Shown here piece by piece: positions 35,601-43,699 of a stretch of DNA of 64,000 nucleotides; positions within the stretch are counted from its first letter, which is position 1; each line of letters opens with the position of its first letter. Position numbers and translations under genes: made by a program. A model generated the notes under the pieces. That model ran no database searches, was not told the DNA's origin, and saw only the letters and a program-made list of their open reading frames with translations. Source of the stretch: Halobacillus sp. A5 (GTDB taxonomy: Bacteria > Bacillota > Bacilli > Bacillales > Halobacillaceae); contig NZ_JAIZEO010000001.1 in NCBI RefSeq assembly GCF_024189315.1, positions 620,001 to 684,000 of the forward strand, in the 5' to 3' direction.

Positions 35601-35914
35601 TCTTCTTCACCTTCTACATGCGTATAAGTCAACTGAGCCAGCAAAGCCCTTACAGTGAAATCCACTTTATTTACAGCAACGTGTGAACTGGAAACAATTG
35701 ACCTGTGATCATACCAGTGTGAAGTGAGTAATTTAACTATCAATTTTGCTGTGTCAGGCTGTTCATCTTCAAATTTGAATCCCGTAGCCCTCTTCAAATA
35801 GTCCTCAGCAGCAAGGATGAAGCTAGTAATATCAGCATCTTCTTCAATATCGTCTCGTTCCAATCTTAAGTAGCTTTTCATTTCGTCTAGGGTGACTAAA
35901 TTGGGTTCTAACAT
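35597..35914 (-). CDS. head-tail connector protein (gp6/gp15-like adaptor)
   Basis: 105 residues. VTLDEMKSYLRLERDDIEED at the start and ITSFILAAEDYLKRATG are the hallmark of the DNA-packaging/head-tail connector family that binds under the portal. ATG is just downstream of the capsid gene terminator-like hairpin. Confidence 0.88.
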   Translation of the reverse strand: MLEPNLVTLDEMKSYLRLERDDIEEDADITSFILAAEDYLKRATGFKFEDEQPDTAKLIVKLLTSHWYDHRSIVSSSHVAVNKVDFTVRALLAQLTYTHVEGEEE

Positions 35915-35933
35915 TTAATCGCCTCCCCTATTA

Positions 35934-35957
35934 GAAAGAAGGGGAATTATCCCCTTC
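35934..35957 (-). terminator. hairpin after major capsid gene
   Basis: Perfect stem GAAGGGGATAATTCCCCTTC immediately after the capsid stop on the minus strand, followed by TTTCTAAT. Probably a partial terminator or a 3'-end stabiliser. Confidence 0.55.
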
Positions 35958-35966
35958 AATCAGTTA

Positions 35967-37082
35967 TTAAACTTCTGGTAAAACGTCGATTTCTGCCAGT
36001 ACATATGCCGATGTATCGGCCTGTTTTACATCAAACCTCTCAACAACACGAGCAACGTTTTGGTTCTTAGTGAATCCAGCTTCTGTAGAAACAGCTACTT
36101 CATAAACACCACGATCAAAGAATTTAGCACCTTCGCTTGTAGCACCAATAAACATTGGAGCTTGACCGTCAACACTTGGAAGTTCGGCATTAGAATAAAC
36201 ATGTACAGGAAGACCAAGTACTAAGTATTGAGTTGGGTTTGCAGGGTCTTTTTGAAGTAATGGACGACCATTATTATCTTCCATCTCATCAAGAGCGTTG
36301 AAAGCGTCTTGGTTCATAGCCATTACAGCAAGTGCTTTAATTGCAGGATCAATGTCTACATTAACAATTTTCTTAAGAGATTTAAGATCAGTAACAGCTT
36401 TAGCAGTCTTGCCTGTTTTTAGTGCAGCAAAGATTTTAGCATTTTCAGTACGAATAGCTTTCTTAGCAAAATGACCATTAAGGAAATTCATGAAGTTAGC
36501 TGTTTCGTCTTGAAGGAAGCTACGAGAAATAGGAGTTACAGAACCGTAGTTAGCAACTTTGTACTCAATGTTACGGAATTTAGGTTTTTGTTCATCAAGA
36601 CCAGAGTTATCTTCGTCAAAGTTTACAAGCTCAGTGATACCAGCAAGGTCTTCTTGTACAAATGAACCAGCTTCTGTAGTTACAGGAACAGTACCAATAA
36701 TTTCTTTTGCAGACTTGTATTGACGCTTAAGTTCGTTAATTTCGTTTTTGATTTCTTCTGGTACTAAGTATCCTCCATCAGAGTTAACAGATGCTTGAAC
36801 AAGTGCTCTTTCTTCTTGTGTAAGAGACTTTCCTTGTACAGCTTTAGTAAATACTGTACGAGTTTCTAGTTTTTGATTGTTATTTTCACGTTTTTCCATT
36901 TTAATTTCCACCTCACGCTGTTCTTCTTTATCAAGTTCCATTTGGATTTCAATTTGTTTATCTAGTGAACGTAATTCTTCTAATTTAGTACTTGCTTCAT
37001 CAATTTTGTTTTCTGTGTTTAAGGATCGAACTTCTTCCTTAAGATTAGCCTTCATTTGCTTTAGTTCGTCTACTTTTTTCAT
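35967..37082 (-). CDS. HK97-family major capsid protein
   Basis: 371 residues. An N-terminal ~90-residue charged coiled coil (VDELKQMKANLKEEVRSLNTE) is the delta scaffold domain normally removed by the prohead protease, encoded just upstream. The mature core contains GGYLVPEEIKNEI, a capsid E-loop-like region and FDRGVYEVAVSTEAGF. ATG at 37082 has GAGGT nine to ten bases before it; the in-frame ATG at 37103 overlaps that Shine-Dalgarno. Confidence 0.92.
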   Translation of the reverse strand: MKKVDELKQMKANLKEEVRSLNTENKIDEASTKLEELRSLDKQIEIQMELDKEEQREVEIKMEKRENNNQKLETRTVFTKAVQGKSLTQEERALVQASVNSDGGYLVPEEIKNEINELKRQYKSAKEIIGTVPVTTEAGSFVQEDLAGITELVNFDEDNSGLDEQKPKFRNIEYKVANYGSVTPISRSFLQDETANFMNFLNGHFAKKAIRTENAKIFAALKTGKTAKAVTDLKSLKKIVNVDIDPAIKALAVMAMNQDAFNALDEMEDNNGRPLLQKDPANPTQYLVLGLPVHVYSNAELPSVDGQAPMFIGATSEGAKFFDRGVYEVAVSTEAGFTKNQNVARVVERFDVKQADTSAYVLAEIDVLPEV

Positions 37083-37115
37083 TTTAAAAATTACCTCTTT
37101 CATTAATTTTTTGTA

Positions 37116-37147
37116 TTAAAAAAGAACCTTTCTATTAGAAAAGTTCC
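37116..37147 (-). terminator. terminator between prohead protease and capsid genes
   Basis: Stem GAACTTTTC/GAAAGGTTC followed by TTTTTT on the minus strand, overlapping the last codons of the protease gene. Confidence 0.7.
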
Positions 37148-37758
37148 AGTTCAATTTCTATTTGTTTTTGTTTGAGCTTTCTTTCTTCTTCTCTTACCTT
37201 TGCTTGCCTAATTTCTTCTTGATTTTGCTTGTAATCTTCTAGGCTACGTTGTGCAACAACACTCTCAGTAGCCTGATAAGCAGGGTACGTTACGACACTC
37301 ACATCCACAATTGAATGGAATTGATTAATTTTACGGACATAAATATCACGTTTTTCATCGTATTTCCATTCGTCTCCATCATAAGTAATGCCAAATCCGA
37401 ATGAAGACTGGTCGATATCGCCTCTACCCATAGAAAAAGCTAAATCTCTAGCAAATGATGTATCTGGCGGATCAATTATGTATTTTAGTCCAAACTCGTC
37501 AACTTCTAGAGTCAAAGAGCCTGATTTAGAGCGACCTAACACCATGTTAGGATCATGGTTAAAGAGTCCTCTAACATCAGACATATCAGCACCATTTAAG
37601 GCAGAAGGGTCAATAATTTCAACAAATCCACCTAAATCTTCTGATTCTGAATTAAATTTAAGAGCATATCCGACAATAACTTGCTTACTTTCATCATTTT
37701 CACTTGCTCTAAGCTCAATCGGCATCGTTAGTGTTCGTGTTTCCTTGTTCATCGTCAA
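37135..37758 (-). CDS. HK97-family prohead protease
   Basis: About 207 residues. The herpes-protease-like fold is shown by VIVGYALKFNSES, FNHDPNMVLGRSKSGSLTL (catalytic His in the FNH motif) and DQSSFGFG (Ser). A C-terminal charged helical tail follows. It matures the capsid by removing the delta domain. The start is probably TTG at 37758 (AAGGAGG eight bases upstream); ATG at 37752 is also possible. It overlaps the end of the portal gene by 44 bp. Confidence 0.9.
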   Translation of the reverse strand: MTMNKETRTLTMPIELRASENDESKQVIVGYALKFNSESEDLGGFVEIIDPSALNGADMSDVRGLFNHDPNMVLGRSKSGSLTLEVDEFGLKYIIDPPDTSFARDLAFSMGRGDIDQSSFGFGITYDGDEWKYDEKRDIYVRKINQFHSIVDVSVVTYPAYQATESVVAQRSLEDYKQNQEEIRQAKVREEERKLKQKQIEIELELF

Positions 37759-38995
37759 TGTTTTCACCTCCTTCAAAGGCATTTTTGCCCTGACCCTCGT
37801 AAGCCATTCCTACTTTATCCAGAGGTTGCATTGTTCCATTGACAATTAATTGATCTGCGCCTTCTGCAGATACCATATCTTCTTTCTTTCTGGCTTCATT
37901 AGGCATGAGAAATCCGCCTTCAATACCTATTTTATAAGCCTCATAACGAGTTTTAAGGTCTGTTCTAAGTATGGCATCAACATTAAATCTAAAGAATTTA
38001 CCCTCATTTATTTCCTTTTCAGTTAGTAACTTGTATGTAAGTTCTTGCTCATACATAGTGAGGATGGATTGCAAAGTATCTCGATAAAATTCTTCATTCT
38101 GCTGAGTAACATTATTGAATTTAGCACCCGACAAATCATTAATCATGTGTTGTTTGATACCAAACGCACTTGCTATTTGTCTGATTGACAGGTTAGTGAT
38201 TTCAAAGAATTGAGCATCGGCCATTGAAGTATTTATGGTTTGAAATTCATATCCTGGTGGAACAGGGAGTATCTTACCTACGTTATCCATACCATTCGCC
38301 ATCTTCTCGAATCTTGCTTTCACTCTGTTGATAGCTTCTGGTTCAATATCCCCAGTGTATTGTAATAACCCTTTAGCTGTTAGACCGCCTTTAAAATACT
38401 TATTAACATAATCAGAACTGTATTGCAGATTCTCTACAACAGTTGCTAAGTAATCTTTGATTGGCATACCATGAATACCGTCACGGGTTAAACCTTTGAA
38501 ATGTAAAACTTCTTCACTTCTAAACTTAAATTCTCTAGTACCTTGTTTGTAAACGTACCAAATGGCACTGTCCTTACCGATAATTGCATTATTATCAACC
38601 CATATCTCAACGTTAGCCATATCTAATGGATGTAAACCTTCCACTTTACCGTTAGGTGCAGTGTGGACAGCAACAACAGAGTGACCAAAATAACTACGTT
38701 GAAACTCAATCATCTTCCAAAAATCAGATGAAGACATATTCTTATTAGGTCTTAGCTTCATTTTATTATGTAGATAATGCTTACTTGCAACATCTGTTCC
38801 ATTTGTAGACTCTTTATACAATTTTAGAGGAAGTTTTGACACGGTATCACTTAGAATACGCAAACAAGTATAGAATGTAGCTTCACGAGCTTTATTGCTA
38901 GAAATTCCATTTATGTCAATCCCTAACAACTTCGCAAGCTCTTCGTCAGTTGTTGTTAGACTTCTCTTGCTAATTTTATTTTTCTTGAATAGCAA
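37715..38995 (-). CDS. phage portal protein, HK97 family
   Basis: 426 residues forming the dodecameric DNA gate of the head. KAREATFYTCLRILSDTVSKLPLKLY, then NAIIGKDSAIWYVYK and IRQIASAFGIKQHMINDLSG are family hallmarks. Downstream of the terminase and overlapping the protease gene, in canonical order. Confidence 0.93.
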   Translation of the reverse strand: MLFKKNKISKRSLTTTDEELAKLLGIDINGISSNKAREATFYTCLRILSDTVSKLPLKLYKESTNGTDVASKHYLHNKMKLRPNKNMSSSDFWKMIEFQRSYFGHSVVAVHTAPNGKVEGLHPLDMANVEIWVDNNAIIGKDSAIWYVYKQGTREFKFRSEEVLHFKGLTRDGIHGMPIKDYLATVVENLQYSSDYVNKYFKGGLTAKGLLQYTGDIEPEAINRVKARFEKMANGMDNVGKILPVPPGYEFQTINTSMADAQFFEITNLSIRQIASAFGIKQHMINDLSGAKFNNVTQQNEEFYRDTLQSILTMYEQELTYKLLTEKEINEGKFFRFNVDAILRTDLKTRYEAYKIGIEGGFLMPNEARKKEDMVSAEGADQLIVNGTMQPLDKVGMAYEGQGKNAFEGGENIDDEQGNTNTNDAD

Positions 38996-39000
38996 CTAAT

Positions 39001-39270
39001 TCACCTCCTTCCACTTGAGAACCTATCTGGATCTATAACCCCTAAGCCTACAAGCACCATAAAAGTACCTGCCGTATATAAAGCAGGTGCAACTCCAAAT
39101 GAAATTAGTGTCGCTATCACAATTAACAGTAATCCTAAGAAAATGAGTACATCTTCAATATTATCAACTACAAATTCGGCTATTTCATTGCTTGCTTTTA
39201 GAGTTTTAGCTTTAATCTTATAACATGTTTTCTTAAATTTTGACCATGTATTCTTCAATTTTTCTTTCAC
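39001..39270 (-). CDS. small membrane protein between terminase and portal (DUF1056-like)
   Basis: 89 residues: basic helical N-terminus (KNTWSKFKKTCYKIKAKTLK) and two hydrophobic helices (VLIFLGLLLIVIATLISFG, LYTAGTFMVLVGLGVI). Small membrane proteins of the DUF1056 type often occupy this slot in Gram-positive siphoviruses. Role unknown; the match is to position and topology rather than a clear motif. Confidence 0.65.
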   Translation of the reverse strand: MKEKLKNTWSKFKKTCYKIKAKTLKASNEIAEFVVDNIEDVLIFLGLLLIVIATLISFGVAPALYTAGTFMVLVGLGVIDPDRFSSGRR

Positions 39271-39274
39271 TTAA

Positions 39275-40990
39275 TCACCATCCCAACTTATCCAAATCCT
39301 CATCACTATAATTACCTACATCGCCATATTGGTAATGGAATCTTGCGTGAGCATGTGCGGTTATAATACTTGCTACTGGATCAATTCTTTGAGAAGATTT
39401 TGACTTATCTAACATAAAGTTTTCATTATGATCCATCTTAGTTACAGCATTACCCATTGCCCAGTTTATTACAGGGTTATTGTCATGAATTACTTTTTCT
39501 CGATACACCAATTCTCTAAAATCTTTTGAAGCTGGTGCTAATGTCTTCATACCTTGAACAACTTTTACTGTTATGTAACCTAAATCTGCAGCATTATTGG
39601 CAAATTGAGTGGCATTCCAATCGTCATAATAGAGAGCTTTAACTTTCCAATTGTATTTTTCAACCTGCTCGTCTATGTACTTTTGCAGAAACCGATAGTC
39701 CACTACATCACCAGGTGTAAATGAGAGCCAACCTTGACGTTCGTATAAGTCATACGGTACTTTGTCAGTATTCATCTTAGCCATTAACGTATTTTCAGGC
39801 ATAAACGAGTGTCCTTTGACAACAAATTTTTCATCATTTTTATCACCTACAGGAATGATAATTCCAAGGCTGGTAAGGTCTAAAGTACTACTAAGGTCAA
39901 TTCCGAGATATACTTCTTTACCTGTGATATCAGGAAGGCTTTCATCCTTACCAATTCCACATTTATTCCATCGTTGAAGATCCATATATCCATTTTCTTT
40001 TGCTTGAACCCATATATTCATGTGTTTAGTAAGAAATTCAGTCATTTTCTCTGGTTGTTCTAGAGCTACTTTTAATCTACTTCTTAGAGCTTCCATACCT
40101 TCTTCATAAGTAGCAACGATGGGGTTTGCCTTAATCCAGTTTTTTTCAAGTTTTATGTCATCTTCCGGCTCTAATTCGCAGACCATAGCAAAATACTCAT
40201 CGTTATCGACAGTACTTTCAGGATCTAATATTTTAGATACGTATTCATACTCTTTAAAGCAGGGCACATTTAAATCCAGTCCAGCAGTGGTTATTACAAC
40301 ATGGAGTGTATTCAACCTTCCAATCATACCTGATAATAGCACTTCAAATATCTCAGATGTCTCATGTGCGTGGTACTCATCAATTATATTGAGAGACGGA
40401 AATTTACCGTCGCCCGTTTTCTTTGCTTCTTTAGATAATGGCTGAATTACAGATCCACTTTTTTTATGTGTAATGACTCCGTATGAGGTCTTGTATTTAC
40501 CATTTAAGAATTTTGCATTATCAATTTGATCCAATATTTGCTGATATACTATCTTCGACTGTTCTTTAGTTACACCAGCTATATAAATCTGTTCTTTTTC
40601 TTCACTTAAGAAGCCCACGTATGATGCTATTAATGCTTGCAATTGCGATTTCGCTTGTTTCCTAGCTAATTGTATGTAAACACGTTTGAACTTTCGTGTA
40701 TGATTCTTTTTAGACTTCCAACAAAAAATATTTGCTACTAAGAATAACTGGAAATCAGTTAACTCAATAGGTTGATTAGCAAGTTTTCCTTCAACATGCT
40801 TGAACATGTTTGCCCAATCGTAAAAATCAATTAATTCATCACCATCGAAGTAATACTCAAAATCATCATTTTCAATTTTATTTACATCGTCAAAGAACCT
40901 CTGACATGCTTGGACGTGTTTTTTACAAGCTAAAATGTTCCCTTCAACTATATCTGATGCATAATTCCATACTCTTTCAACTAGGCTCAT
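39275..40990 (-). CDS. terminase large subunit
   Basis: 571-residue packaging motor. The ATPase half shows a variant Walker A (QLARKQAKSQ, about residue 110) and Walker B LNIIDEYHAHE followed by VVITTAGLD. The nuclease half starts with YLGIDLSSTLDLTSLG, the RNase H-like first Asp, and ends with acidic WAMGNAVTKMDHNEN. It overlaps terS by 4 bp and belongs to the HK97/lambda-like YmfN group associated with HNH endonucleases. Confidence 0.93.
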   Translation of the reverse strand: MSLVERVWNYASDIVEGNILACKKHVQACQRFFDDVNKIENDDFEYYFDGDELIDFYDWANMFKHVEGKLANQPIELTDFQLFLVANIFCWKSKKNHTRKFKRVYIQLARKQAKSQLQALIASYVGFLSEEKEQIYIAGVTKEQSKIVYQQILDQIDNAKFLNGKYKTSYGVITHKKSGSVIQPLSKEAKKTGDGKFPSLNIIDEYHAHETSEIFEVLLSGMIGRLNTLHVVITTAGLDLNVPCFKEYEYVSKILDPESTVDNDEYFAMVCELEPEDDIKLEKNWIKANPIVATYEEGMEALRSRLKVALEQPEKMTEFLTKHMNIWVQAKENGYMDLQRWNKCGIGKDESLPDITGKEVYLGIDLSSTLDLTSLGIIIPVGDKNDEKFVVKGHSFMPENTLMAKMNTDKVPYDLYERQGWLSFTPGDVVDYRFLQKYIDEQVEKYNWKVKALYYDDWNATQFANNAADLGYITVKVVQGMKTLAPASKDFRELVYREKVIHDNNPVINWAMGNAVTKMDHNENFMLDKSKSSQRIDPVASIITAHAHARFHYQYGDVGNYSDEDLDKLGW

Positions 40991-41490
40991 ACTCGACCAC
41001 CAAATTTATTACCTTCATCATCTTCTTTGGTTTCGTTAATCATGTTTCTTGCTAATGAAGCACGGGCTGCAGGAGTTAACCCAAACTCACCCATTAATTT
41101 ACTCATCTGGTCAAAGGCTTGCTTCTTCTTAGTTAGGAGTGGATGAGGAATACTATTTGTTGCACCAGCTTTGTTAGTTTGTTCAATTGTAAATCCATCT
41201 TCTTCAACGGTTCTTGTACACTCTATATAATCAAGTAAAGCGTCAGCGTATAAGGCTAAAGCATTAACATCAACATTCTTAAGTAGCCCAGAACCCTTGA
41301 ACTCTTTGACTAATTTATTAAAGTGTTTCTTAGCTTCTTTTCTTAGCCAAGTGGGTGCTCTAACTGAATCGTCTTTAAAATTCATGTCCTCTTCTGCTTG
41401 CTTTCTTTTCTCTAGTTCATCATTAGAACGATGACTCTTTGAACCTTCCAACAAATGCAAATGAGCAGGTTTTGCTTTTCTTCCCATCAT
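40987..41490 (-). CDS. terminase small subunit, P27 family
   Basis: 167 residues. MGRKAKPAHLHLLEGSKSHR is the standard P27 start; APTWLRKEAKKHFNKLVKEF and a long helical oligomerisation core follow, with LMGEFGLTPAARASL near the end. It recognises the packaging site in viral DNA, which in this type normally lies just upstream, i.e. toward 42 kb here. Confidence 0.93.
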   Translation of the reverse strand: MMGRKAKPAHLHLLEGSKSHRSNDELEKRKQAEEDMNFKDDSVRAPTWLRKEAKKHFNKLVKEFKGSGLLKNVDVNALALYADALLDYIECTRTVEEDGFTIEQTNKAGATNSIPHPLLTKKKQAFDQMSKLMGEFGLTPAARASLARNMINETKEDDEGNKFGGRV

Positions 41491-41503
41491 ATTTCACTCC
41501 TTT

Positions 41504-41926
41504 CTAATAGGCATTTTCGCTTTTAGTCTTTGACAATTCATAATAGTAAATTTCATCTGGTGTCATATCATACATGTTTGGATCACCACTAGCATAAGCA
41601 ATGACTTCTGAACACAAAAATTGAGTAGGTGTATTCCATGGTTTTCCTACTCTAAAGGCATACCAGAAGAATTTCTTTAAATCATACTTGCTGCCAATAC
41701 AACTTTTAGCTTTATCCATATCCAGTTTCATCCACAATATTTCTTGTGGCTTATAATTCAAGTACCTTTGCTTTACTCCACCTAGAAATCTTGCATCGAG
41801 AACCATACTGTTATCAATTAAAATAGCTACATGGCTAAATCGTTCTCTGCTTACCCAGCGTATTAATCTAGACAACAATCCGTTATTATAGGAGAACAAA
41901 ACTGCCGCTTCTTTATTCATAAACAT
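41504..41926 (-). CDS. permuted papain-like (NlpC/P60-type, YiiX-like) protein
   Basis: 140 residues. RFSHVAILIDNSMVLDARFLGG places a conserved His in a beta-strand context, and TPTQFLCSEVIAYASG supplies a Cys near the C-terminus; the His-before-Cys order is that of circularly permuted NlpC/P60 (YiiX/LRAT-like) hydrolases. These can cleave peptide or acyl bonds. No signal peptide, so it acts in the cytosol or in virions. It sits between the HNH endonuclease and terS. Confidence 0.65.
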   Translation of the reverse strand: MFMNKEAAVLFSYNNGLLSRLIRWVSRERFSHVAILIDNSMVLDARFLGGVKQRYLNYKPQEILWMKLDMDKAKSCIGSKYDLKKFFWYAFRVGKPWNTPTQFLCSEVIAYASGDPNMYDMTPDEIYYYELSKTKSENAY

Positions 41927-41968
41927 AATCCCCTTCTGCTTTATTTGGGGGAGTTTATAAAATGTTGA

Positions 41969-42026
41969 CTTGCCGCCGACTACTGAATTGTTATTTTAAG
42001 TTTTTCGACTATCCCCCCGCCCAAAA
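41969..42026. other. candidate packaging (cos) region
   Basis: GC-rich island in AT-rich intergenic DNA: TTGCCGCCGACTAC near 41970 and CGACTATCCCCCCGCCC at 42006-42022, with CGACTA repeated 29 bp apart. It lies in the 296-bp gap between the HNH gene and the genes leading into terS, where cos sites of HNH-associated terminases are expected. Further right, TGAATCATAATC occurs at 42160 and 42213 with several ATCC/ATTCC units between. The assignment rests on context only. Confidence 0.35.
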
Positions 42027-42222
42027 AAATTTTCCTTCAAGAAATAAATAAAATTTCTTATTAAAACCTTCATCACATTTAAAATTGAACAAAATAAAAA
42101 CGCCTCAATCACTGAATAATTATCAATGACCAAAACGTTACTAACGTAGCATATAGGATTGAATCATAATCCATATTCCGCAATCCATAATGCAATTCCT
42201 AATCCAATATCCTGAATCATAA

Positions 42223-42567
42223 TCACTTACTATGAATCTTCTCGTGACATGAATAACAAACACTTTGACAGTTACTCAATGTTAGTCTTAAGTTCCAATC
42301 TTCTTTAAGCTCAACAATGTGATGAACAATATCAACAGGAGTTAGCTTATTCTTTGTCATACATATCTCACACAATGGATTCATCTGTCTCTTAACATTC
42401 CTTAGATTGATCCACGCTTTACTTGAGTAGAACTGTTGCTCTCTCTTATCATTACGATTACTCTTGTACTCTTTGTGTACTTCCTTACTATGTGTATCAC
42501 AGTATGTATCCTTAGTTAACATATGGCAGTGCATATAGGCACACGCCTTATAAGACTTACCAGGCAT
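42223..42567 (-). CDS. HNH endonuclease, packaging-associated
   Basis: 114 residues. The N-terminus (MPGKSYKACAYMHC, then LTKDTYCDTH) forms a zinc knuckle as in phage HNH proteins. FYSSKAWINLRNVKRQMNPLCEIC and VDIVHHIVELKEDWNLRL with NCQSVCYSCHEKIH are the HNH core with its CxxC pairs. Such nucleases encoded beside terminases are required for cos cleavage in HK97-type phages. ATG at 42567 has AGGTG seven bases upstream and matches the usual family start; the frame is open to 42603. Confidence 0.9.
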   Translation of the reverse strand: MPGKSYKACAYMHCHMLTKDTYCDTHSKEVHKEYKSNRNDKREQQFYSSKAWINLRNVKRQMNPLCEICMTKNKLTPVDIVHHIVELKEDWNLRLTLSNCQSVCYSCHEKIHSK

Positions 42568-42578
42568 ACACAAACACC

Positions 42579-42837
42579 TACCCTTCTCAAATGTATAAGC
42601 CATCCCTTAACAAATAGGGTAGCCCTTACAATATACATAGCCTATCTTTATACAATATCTATCCCTCATAAGCACATACCCTTATCCATTAATACAGAGA
42701 GGTATACCACAGGTACTAATACCCTTAATATGGTGTATGCTTAGGCTATTAGCCACAACATCTATTAGATAAAACGGCATAAAGAATAGAGGCATAGCAT
42801 CAGCCATACCCCTATTTCCTAGAACACTATCCCCTAA
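42579..42837 (-). repeat. array of eight TAAGGGTAT-like motifs
   Basis: On the minus strand, copies centred at 42832, 42810, 42723, 42680, 42665, 42624, 42605 and 42583: variants of ATAAGGGTAT such as TTAGGGGATA, ATAGGGGTAT, TTAAGGGTAT, ATGAGGGAT, TAAGGGCTA and TTAAGGGATG. Most intervals are close to multiples of about 21-22 bp (22, 87, 43, 41, 19, 22). The stretch spans the gap between the small RHH-like gene and the HNH gene and enters the HNH leader. It could be a regulator-binding array at the early/late boundary. Confidence 0.5.
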
Positions 42838-42846
42838 TTTATTTAT

Positions 42847-43029
42847 TCACTTCTCGTCCAACTTTAACTGCCGTATCTTTTCAGTAACTAACCTCTCAAT
42901 AACAAAGGCAGCACTAATATTAATAGTGCTACCTGTTTGTTCATAAAGCTCTTGTTTGTAATGTTGCACTAATTTCTCCATATTATCGACTGTGCTTTCT
43001 TCGATTCGGTAACTCTTCTGCACTTTCAT
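42847..43029 (-). CDS. small ribbon-helix-helix-like DNA-binding protein
   Basis: 60 residues: KVQKSYRIEESTVDNMEKLV then QTGSTINISAAFVIERLVTEKIRQL. A short beta-like N-terminus followed by two helices with NISAAFVIERL resembles MetJ/Arc-type or MobC-type regulators. ATG at 43029 follows AGGAGTGTCTGTA. It lies directly upstream of the TAAGGGTAT array, which is a natural candidate for its operator. Confidence 0.5.
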   Translation of the reverse strand: MKVQKSYRIEESTVDNMEKLVQHYKQELYEQTGSTINISAAFVIERLVTEKIRQLKLDEK

Positions 43030-43043
43030 TACAGACACTCCTG

Positions 43044-43430
43044 CTACTCTTCGATTTCAGTATAAGTTACATCTTCAATTACAGTTTCATCTTCGTTAAG
43101 GACAACTTTAACCATCGATAAATCTTCTTCATCTTGATCACTAGCAAGGAACGTATAACCACCTTCTGAAGGGATAGCATCATAGCCTATCATAGTAACG
43201 TCCACCAATGATTTACCTGAACCTTCCTTACCCATTGCATCTTCCAGGATTGTTACCCTTTCTTCAAAGCTCATTTTAGTTTCTTCAGTGGTTTCAGTTG
43301 ATTCGGTTTCTGCATCTGAGGTAGATGCAGGTAATTCAGTACTCTCTGTGTCGTCTTCACTACAACCAACAGCAGCAATGGATAAAACCCCGACAATAGT
43401 AAAAGAGATAAACATTTTCTTAGTTTTCAT
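43044..43430 (-). CDS. prophage-encoded lipoprotein
   Basis: 128 residues. A signal peptide (KKMFISFTIVGVLSIAAVGC) ends in a lipobox with Cys23, followed by a Ser/Thr/Glu-rich linker (acidic) and a ~65-residue domain (MSFEERVTILEDAMG, TFLASDQDEEDLSMVKVVL). It should be anchored to the outer face of the membrane. Phage lipoproteins of this size often block superinfecting DNA entry, but nothing in the sequence proves that. Same strand as the early genes. Confidence 0.75.
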   Translation of the reverse strand: MKTKKMFISFTIVGVLSIAAVGCSEDDTESTELPASTSDAETESTETTEETKMSFEERVTILEDAMGKEGSGKSLVDVTMIGYDAIPSEGGYTFLASDQDEEDLSMVKVVLNEDETVIEDVTYTEIEE

Positions 43431-43488
43431 CTCATCGTCCCTTTACCAGTATTTTGAAACTTAGTGTAATGTATATGTCTTACATACG

Positions 43489-43638
43489 TCAATCATTCGT
43501 ATTACATCCTTCTTTTAGTTTATATTCTAATTTAAAAGCACCATTATCATTCATCTCTTTTAACGTTTGATTCGTTTGCTCCATCCGTTCATTAATCTTT
43601 TCCAGTAGCTCAAAATATTTAATATCTTCTTTGTTCAT
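43489..43638 (-). CDS. 49-residue small prophage protein
   Basis: Begins NKEDIKYFELLEKINERMEQ with a predicted coiled-coil helix, ending KLKEGCNTND. A good AAAGGAGATGGAGACAA precedes ATG. No family recognised. Confidence 0.6.
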   Translation of the reverse strand: MNKEDIKYFELLEKINERMEQTNQTLKEMNDNGAFKLEYKLKEGCNTND

Positions 43639-43662
43639 TTGTCTCCATCTCCTTTTTGGGCA

Positions 43663-43692
43663 ATAAAAAAGCCACTCAAAATGAGTGACTTA
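43663..43692 (-). terminator. terminator after 205-residue gene
   Basis: Stem AGTCACTCA/TGAGTGGC(T) with AAA-type loop and TTTTTTATT on the minus strand, 8 bp after the stop at 43700. Confidence 0.8.
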
Positions 43693-43699
43693 AATAATA

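Noticed and set aside
42600-42760. Chain of tiny overlapping ORFs on the minus strand, including a 41-codon frame starting MADAMPLFF
   Set aside because: Ribosome-binding sites are missing or touch the start codons; the repeated AAGGGTATG motif itself creates the apparent starts.
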